Positions 30,447 through 34,585 of a DNA stretch of 34,585 nucleotides are shown here, one piece after another. Source of the stretch: Gordonia otitidis NBRC 100426 (GTDB taxonomy: Bacteria; Actinomycetota; Actinomycetes; Mycobacteriales; Mycobacteriaceae); the NCBI RefSeq assembly GCF_000248075.1, contig NZ_BAFB01000241.1, positions 1 through 34,585 on the forward strand, read 5' to 3'. The notes below the pieces were generated by a model. The model searched no databases and had not been told where the DNA came from. It worked only from the letters and a program-made list of their open reading frames with translations. Every line of letters begins with the position of its first letter. Position 1 is the first letter of the stretch. The position numbers and the translations under genes are program-made.

Positions 30447-30626
30447 GTACTCAAGGATATGTTTGCGACGGACGATCGTGCCCGGTGAACAACCTGCGTC
30501 GATGACGCATCGTGACCATGGGGCCCCCGGCATGGCTCGCCCGTTCTAGTCATTTCGGAAACTACCCCGAGATCCGACCTGGACTTTTACCTCGGAGTAT
30601 CGACGAAACCGACTGAAAACGGGCGA

Positions 30627-30659
30627 CGGTGATCACCGCAGCGACAGGTGGGGTACCCC
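30627..30659. promoter_or_regulatory. Two palindromes in the AKR / FAD-oxidoreductase divergent region
   Basis: CGGTGATCACCG (30627-30638) is a perfect 12-bp palindrome and GGGGTACCCC (30650-30659) a perfect 10-bp one, 11 bp apart, between two divergent genes. They are candidate operators for a shared regulator, which is not in the window. Confidence 0.4.
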
Positions 30660-30699
30660 GGCCCTCGACAACCCGCCGTGGCGATGGTCTGCTCGATAC

Positions 30700-32268
30700 A
30701 TGGAGCGCTTCGACGACATCATCATCGGCGCAGGTCACAACGGGCTGACGACCGCGGCGTACCTCGCGCGCGCAGGCCGCCGAGTGCTGGTGCTCGAGCG
30801 TGCCGATCACGTCGGAGGTGCGAGCGTCTCCGCGGCGCCGTTTCCCGGAGTGCCCGCACAGCTCTCCCGATACTCCTACCTCGTGTCTCTGCTACCACGC
30901 GAGATCATCACCGACCTCGATCTCGACATCACCCTGATCCGACGCCGCTACTCGTCGTACACGCCGGTCCCGTCGGACCCCTCGCGCGGCCTGCTCGTCG
31001 ACAACGCAGACGAGCAGGCCACCGCGGAGTCGTTTCGACGAATCACCGGCGATGACACCGAGTTCGCGTCGTGGCAGTGGTTCTACGGGCGTATGGGCGA
31101 GATCGCGCGCCGCGTCTTCCCTACGCTCATCGAACCCCTGCGCAGCGCCGAGGACCTACGTGATCTGGTGACCGGTGTGGCGGGTGCGTCCGGGCTCGAC
31201 TCGTCGCTCGCCGAACTCTGGGAACTGCTCACCGAACGGCCCCTCGGTGAGCTCATCGAACGTTATTTCGTCGACGACGTGGTGCGCGGTGTCGTCGCCA
31301 CCGACGGGCTGATCGGCACGTTTGCCGATCTCCACGACGCTCGGCTGCGCCAGAACATCTGCTTCCTCTACCACCTGATCGGTGGTGGCACCGGGGACTG
31401 GGATGTTCCGGTGGGAGGAATGGGTGCGGTGTCCGGGGCGCTGTACGAATCCGCTGTCGCGGCGGGCGCACAGATCCGTACCGGGGTACAGATCACCGGA
31501 ATCGATCCGAGCGACGGCACGGTCGAGTGTTCCTCTTCGCCGTCCGGGATCCTCGCCCGCGGATCGATGCTCTACGTCGCGTGTGCGCCGCAATCGGTCA
31601 ACTCCTGTCTCGACGATCCGCTCGACGTCGAATCAGACACGGCCGGGTCGCAATTGAAGATCAATCTGCTGCTGAATCGGCTCCCCGCATTGCGCGACGG
31701 CTCGACTGCCCCCGATGCCGCGTTCGCGGGGACGTTCCACATCAACGAAACGTACGGCCAACTCCACGCGGCATGGCAACAGGCCCGTGTCGAGAGGGTG
31801 CCCGACGTTCCCCCGTGTGAGATCTACTGCCACACTCTGTCCGACCGGTCGATCCTCGGTCCGGAACTCGAGGGAGCACACACGCTCACGCTCTTCGGGT
31901 TGCACATGCCACCAACCGTGTTCGACGCCCCTTCGGCTACGGGCGTAGCGGTCGAGGCCACCCTGGCGTCGTTGAATTCCGTTCTCGCAGAATCCATTCA
32001 ATCTGTCATCGCGATCGATGCGCATGGCAATCCGTGTATCGAGGTCAAGACGCCACGTGACCTGGAAACCGCACTTGGTCTCCCCGGCGGCAACATCTTT
32101 CATCGGAGTCTGCAATGGCCCTGGGCTCCGGATCCCGATGCCGTCGGGCAGTGGGGCGTGGAGACACGGCATCCGCGCGTCCTATTGGCGGGTGCGGCAG
32201 CGCGTCGCGGCGGAGGCGTCAGCGGCATTCCCGGACACAACGCGGCGGCCTTCACATTGCGCTCCTGA
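30700..32268 (+). CDS. PYROXD2-like NAD(P)/FAD-dependent oxidoreductase
   Basis: A 522-residue protein from ATG 30700. The FAD site is [21 protein letters not shown] and [10 protein letters not shown]; the C-terminal motif is [23 protein letters not shown]. The middle ([13 protein letters not shown] and G-L-I-G-T-F-A-D) matches the PYROXD2 branch of phytoene-desaturase-like proteins. The substrate is unknown. It lies directly upstream of dprE1 but ends 108 bp before it, and dprE1 has its own promoter, so it is probably a separate unit. Confidence 0.85.
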   Translation: MERFDDIIIGAGHNGLTTAAYLARAGRRVLVLERADHVGGASVSAAPFPGVPAQLSRYSYLVSLLPREIITDLDLDITLIRRRYSSYTPVPSDPSRGLLVDNADEQATAESFRRITGDDTEFASWQWFYGRMGEIARRVFPTLIEPLRSAEDLRDLVTGVAGASGLDSSLAELWELLTERPLGELIERYFVDDVVRGVVATDGLIGTFADLHDARLRQNICFLYHLIGGGTGDWDVPVGGMGAVSGALYESAVAAGAQIRTGVQITGIDPSDGTVECSSSPSGILARGSMLYVACAPQSVNSCLDDPLDVESDTAGSQLKINLLLNRLPALRDGSTAPDAAFAGTFHINETYGQLHAAWQQARVERVPDVPPCEIYCHTLSDRSILGPELEGAHTLTLFGLHMPPTVFDAPSATGVAVEATLASLNSVLAESIQSVIAIDAHGNPCIEVKTPRDLETALGLPGGNIFHRSLQWPWAPDPDAVGQWGVETRHPRVLLAGAAARRGGGVSGIPGHNAAAFTLRS

Positions 32269-32362
32269 CCACCGCCGGCCGACGACGGTGCGGCGTCGTT
32301 GGCCGAGTCTCACGAGTCACGACGAGGGGGCCGAGCCGCGTCGGGCACACGTACGCGCGCGG

Positions 32363-32368
32363 TAGGAT
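32363..32368 (+). promoter_or_regulatory. -10 element of dprE1
   Basis: TAGGAT ends 8 bases before ATG 32377 and there is no ribosome-binding site, predicting a leaderless dprE1 transcript, the same spacing as at wzm. Confidence 0.5.
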
Positions 32369-32376
32369 CGTCGGCG

Positions 32377-33822
32377 ATGTCTACTGAAGAGCTGTTGCCG
32401 ATCACCACGCGCACGCTGGCCGGATGGTCACGTACCACCCCGATCACCGGGCATGTCCTGTCGACGCCGTACCCCGAGGTCATCGCCGATGCGGTAGCTC
32501 GGGTTGCCGACGACAACGCCGACAAACCGGACTACCTCAAGCGTGGGGTCATCGCCCGCGGCCTCGGCCGCTCGTACAACGAGTCGGCGCAGAATTCCGG
32601 TGGCCTGACCGTCGACATGACACCACTGACCAGGATTTATTCGCTCGACGAAGAGACCGGCATCGTCGACGTCGACGCAGGCCTCTCGATCGATCATCTG
32701 ATGAAGGTGGTCGTGCCGCGCGGCTTCTGGGTGCCGGTGATGCCCGGCACTAGGCAGGTGACCATCGGTGGCGCCATCGCGCACGACATCCACGGCAAGA
32801 ACCACCACGCGACTGGCGCGTTCGGCGATCACGTCACCGAGATGCAACTCCTTGTTGCCGACGGCCGCATTCTCACCCTGACTCCCGACGGCTCGCCCGA
32901 CGACCCCGACGGCTCGCTGTTTTGGTGCACGGTGGCGGGCATCGGTCTGACGGGCATCGTGCTGCGGGTGAAGATCAAGCTCAAGCGCACCGAGACGGCC
33001 TACTTCAAGGCCGACACCTTCACCACCAACAACCTCGACGAGACCATCGCGCTGCACCTTGAGGACAACTACGAGGACGGCTACGAGTACGCGTCCGGCT
33101 GGTTCGACACGATGAGCGCCGCCCCGAAGCTCGGTCGCGGTTCGTTCAGCCGCGGCAATCTGGCAACGTTCGACGAACTGCCGGACAAGCTCAAGAAGGA
33201 TCCACTCAAGTTCAACCCGAAGCCGCTGATCACGCTGCCGAATATCTTCCCGCGTGGACTTGACAACAAATTCGACTTCGGGCTCATCGGCGAGCTCTAC
33301 TACCGGGCCGGATCGAACAAGCGCGGCATCATCGAGAGCCTGCCGCAGTTCTACCACCCGCTGGATCTGATCGGGAACTGGAACAACGCGTACGGGCGCC
33401 CCACCGCATACGGCAAGGGCGGCGGCTTCACCCAGTATCAGTTCATCGTGCCGAAGGGCAACGAGGACGAGTTCAAGAAGATCATCACCGACATCCAGGC
33501 GTCGGGTCACATCAGCTTCCTCAACGTGATCAAGCTGTTCGGCAAGGGCAACCCCAAAGCGCCGCTGTCGTTTCCGTTCGAGGGGTGGAACGTCTGCCTC
33601 GACTTCCCGCTGCGCGCGGGGCTCGCGGAGTTCCTCAACGACATGGATCGCCGGGTCATGGAGATCGGTGGACGGCTCTACACCGCGAAGGATTCGCGGA
33701 CATCGGCCGAGCATTTCCACAAGATGTACCCGCAGATCGACAGGTGGATCGCCAAGCGTCGTGAAATCGATCCGACGGGCGTGTTCTTGTCCGACATGGG
33801 CCGCAGACTCGAACTGAACTGA
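32377..33822 (+). CDS. dprE1: Decaprenylphosphoryl-ribose 2'-oxidase DprE1
   Basis: A 481-residue flavoprotein from ATG 32377, counterpart of Rv3790. The FAD domain shows [31 protein letters not shown] and F-G-D-H-V. The substrate domain includes W-N-V-C-L-D-F-P, with Cys407, and Y-T-A-K-D-S-R, with Lys438; these match Cys387 and Lys418 of M. tuberculosis DprE1 at the same 31-residue spacing. It oxidises decaprenyl-phospho-ribose to the keto form, and DprE2 reduces this to the arabinose donor. The conserved cysteine is the residue bound by benzothiazinones, so sensitivity is expected. Confidence 0.96.
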   Translation: MSTEELLPITTRTLAGWSRTTPITGHVLSTPYPEVIADAVARVADDNADKPDYLKRGVIARGLGRSYNESAQNSGGLTVDMTPLTRIYSLDEETGIVDVDAGLSIDHLMKVVVPRGFWVPVMPGTRQVTIGGAIAHDIHGKNHHATGAFGDHVTEMQLLVADGRILTLTPDGSPDDPDGSLFWCTVAGIGLTGIVLRVKIKLKRTETAYFKADTFTTNNLDETIALHLEDNYEDGYEYASGWFDTMSAAPKLGRGSFSRGNLATFDELPDKLKKDPLKFNPKPLITLPNIFPRGLDNKFDFGLIGELYYRAGSNKRGIIESLPQFYHPLDLIGNWNNAYGRPTAYGKGGGFTQYQFIVPKGNEDEFKKIITDIQASGHISFLNVIKLFGKGNPKAPLSFPFEGWNVCLDFPLRAGLAEFLNDMDRRVMEIGGRLYTAKDSRTSAEHFHKMYPQIDRWIAKRREIDPTGVFLSDMGRRLELN

Positions 33823-33934
33823 CCAGCTCGGGCCGAGCTCCGTTGCAGCCGAATCGTAGTGCAGCGCAGGGCACGGTGCCGGTCCTACGTCCAGACCACC
33901 ACCAACTTCTGACCCATCCGAGGAGACACCACCC

Positions 33935-34585
33935 ATGTTCAACGCCGTCGATGCGCCGCAATCGATCCTGATCCTCGGTGGTAGCTCCGAGATCGGGCTC
34001 GCCATCGCGTCCGAGTTCTTGCAGCGCGGCCCGGCGCGGGTGATCCTCGCCGTCGTCCCGGGCGATCCGACCGCCGACGCCGCAGCCGACACCATGCGCA
34101 AAGCGGGTGCGACCTCCGTCGAACTCATCGACTACGACGCCACGAAGCCCGAGACGCATCCCGAGACCATCGAAAAGGCTTTCGCCGGAGGCGATGTGGA
34201 CCTGTCGATCGTCGCCGCGGGCGTGCAGTTCGACGACGAGCAGGTCTGGCAGGACCAGCAGAAAGCAGTCACCGAGGTCACCATCAACTACACCGCAGCG
34301 GTCAGCGTCGGTGTACTGCTGGGCCAGAAGCTCAAGCATCAGGGCCGGGCACAGATCGTCGCGATGAGTTCGGTTGCGGGCGAGCGCGTTCGACGCAGCA
34401 ATTTCGTGTACGGATCGTCGAAAGCAGGACTCGACGGCTTCTACCTCGGCCTCGGCGAAGCACTGGCCGATGACGGCGTGCACGTCCTGGTCGTCCGCCC
34501 CGGTCAGGTGCGCACCCGACTGTCGGCGAACGTCAAGGAAGCGCCCCTGACCGTCAACAAGGACGTCGTCGCCAAGGCCGTCATC
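33935..34585 (+). CDS. dprE2: Decaprenylphosphoryl-2-keto-ribose reductase DprE2 (3' end outside window)
   Basis: The first 217 residues from ATG 33935 are present, with GAGGAG 9 bases upstream; the M. tuberculosis protein has about 254. It is a short-chain dehydrogenase: cofactor motif [19 protein letters not shown], active-site Ser in A-M-S-S-V-A-G, Tyr and Lys in Y-G-S-S-K-A-G, and R-P-G-Q-V-R-T. It completes epimerisation of decaprenyl-phospho-ribose to decaprenyl-phospho-arabinose with NADH. The 112-bp gap after dprE1 holds no gene, and the two are expected to be co-transcribed. Confidence 0.95.
   Translation, partial: MFNAVDAPQSILILGGSSEIGLAIASEFLQRGPARVILAVVPGDPTADAAADTMRKAGATSVELIDYDATKPETHPETIEKAFAGGDVDLSIVAAGVQFDDEQVWQDQQKAVTEVTINYTAAVSVGVLLGQKLKHQGRAQIVAMSSVAGERVRRSNFVYGSSKAGLDGFYLGLGEALADDGVHVLVVRPGQVRTRLSANVKEAPLTVNKDVVAKAVI

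Noticed and set aside
32428..34128. Minus-strand open frame of 566 codons opposite dprE1 and the start of dprE2
   Set aside because: It is a shadow of dprE1 codon usage. There is no ribosome-binding site or recognisable fold, and dprE1/dprE2 are certain on the other strand.

Overview
The window comes from a mycolic-acid-containing actinobacterium (order Mycobacteriales, most like Gordonia, Williamsia or a relative; the genus is an inference). The evidence is high-GC DNA, many GTG starts and leaderless promoters, and a near-complete arabinogalactan locus: Bpa, Wzm/Wzt, GlfT1, GlfT2, a GtrA protein (Rv3789 type), DprE1 and DprE2. This order is known from M. tuberculosis Rv3777-Rv3791, with GlfT2 (Rv3808c in M. 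tuberculosis) brought into the same block.

The window has three parts. (1) 1-7411 is a gene-poor, decaying accessory region. It holds a minus-strand run of overlapping small genes (tandem-HTH MerR regulator, four small membrane proteins, two SUKH/SMI1-KNR4 immunity-type proteins, one frameshifted), a divergent DUF6194 gene, a lipoprotein, and a cyclic-phosphate-processing receiver-domain protein (cREC) with a broken second copy. A second copy of the two-gene membrane cassette carries in-frame stops, and there are traces of other dead genes. (2) 7412-16260 is an 8.8-kb integrated element bounded by 27-bp direct repeats of the 3' end of tRNA-Ser(UGA). It resembles the small phage-like elements phiRv1/phiRv2 of M. 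tuberculosis and phage satellites. It has a tyrosine integrase, excisionase, repressor, a short operon (small proteins, DUF2742, AAA/DUF3631 ATPase, a WhiB-like protein), an HK97-type major capsid protein, and a NYN-domain nuclease facing the other way at the far end. No portal, terminase, tail, protease or lysis gene is visible. (3) 16238-34585 is core chromosome: the tRNA, a quinone oxidoreductase, a MarR regulator, a class V aminotransferase-like protein, then the cell-wall galactan/arabinan block.

In the core block, Wzm/Wzt flip the lipid-linked galactan that GlfT1 starts and GlfT2 extends. DprE1/DprE2 make decaprenyl-phospho-arabinose, and the GtrA protein is linked to that pathway. A GT-C membrane glycosyltransferase overlaps the end of glfT2. 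Between glfT1 and this GT-C gene lies a luciferase-like (F420-type) oxidoreductase with a textbook KstR operator. Oppositely oriented arrays of one 21-bp minisatellite flank it, so it looks like a sterol-regulon gene dropped into the galactan locus. Two CrtI/PYROXD2-type FAD oxidoreductases and an aldo/keto reductase are also interleaved.

The best candidates for something new are the capsid-bearing satellite with its NYN gene and WhiB variant, the MerR/small-membrane/SUKH operon with its duplicated cassette, and the KstR-marked, minisatellite-flanked oxidoreductase. All assignments come from reading the sequence and recalled family knowledge; no database search was run.
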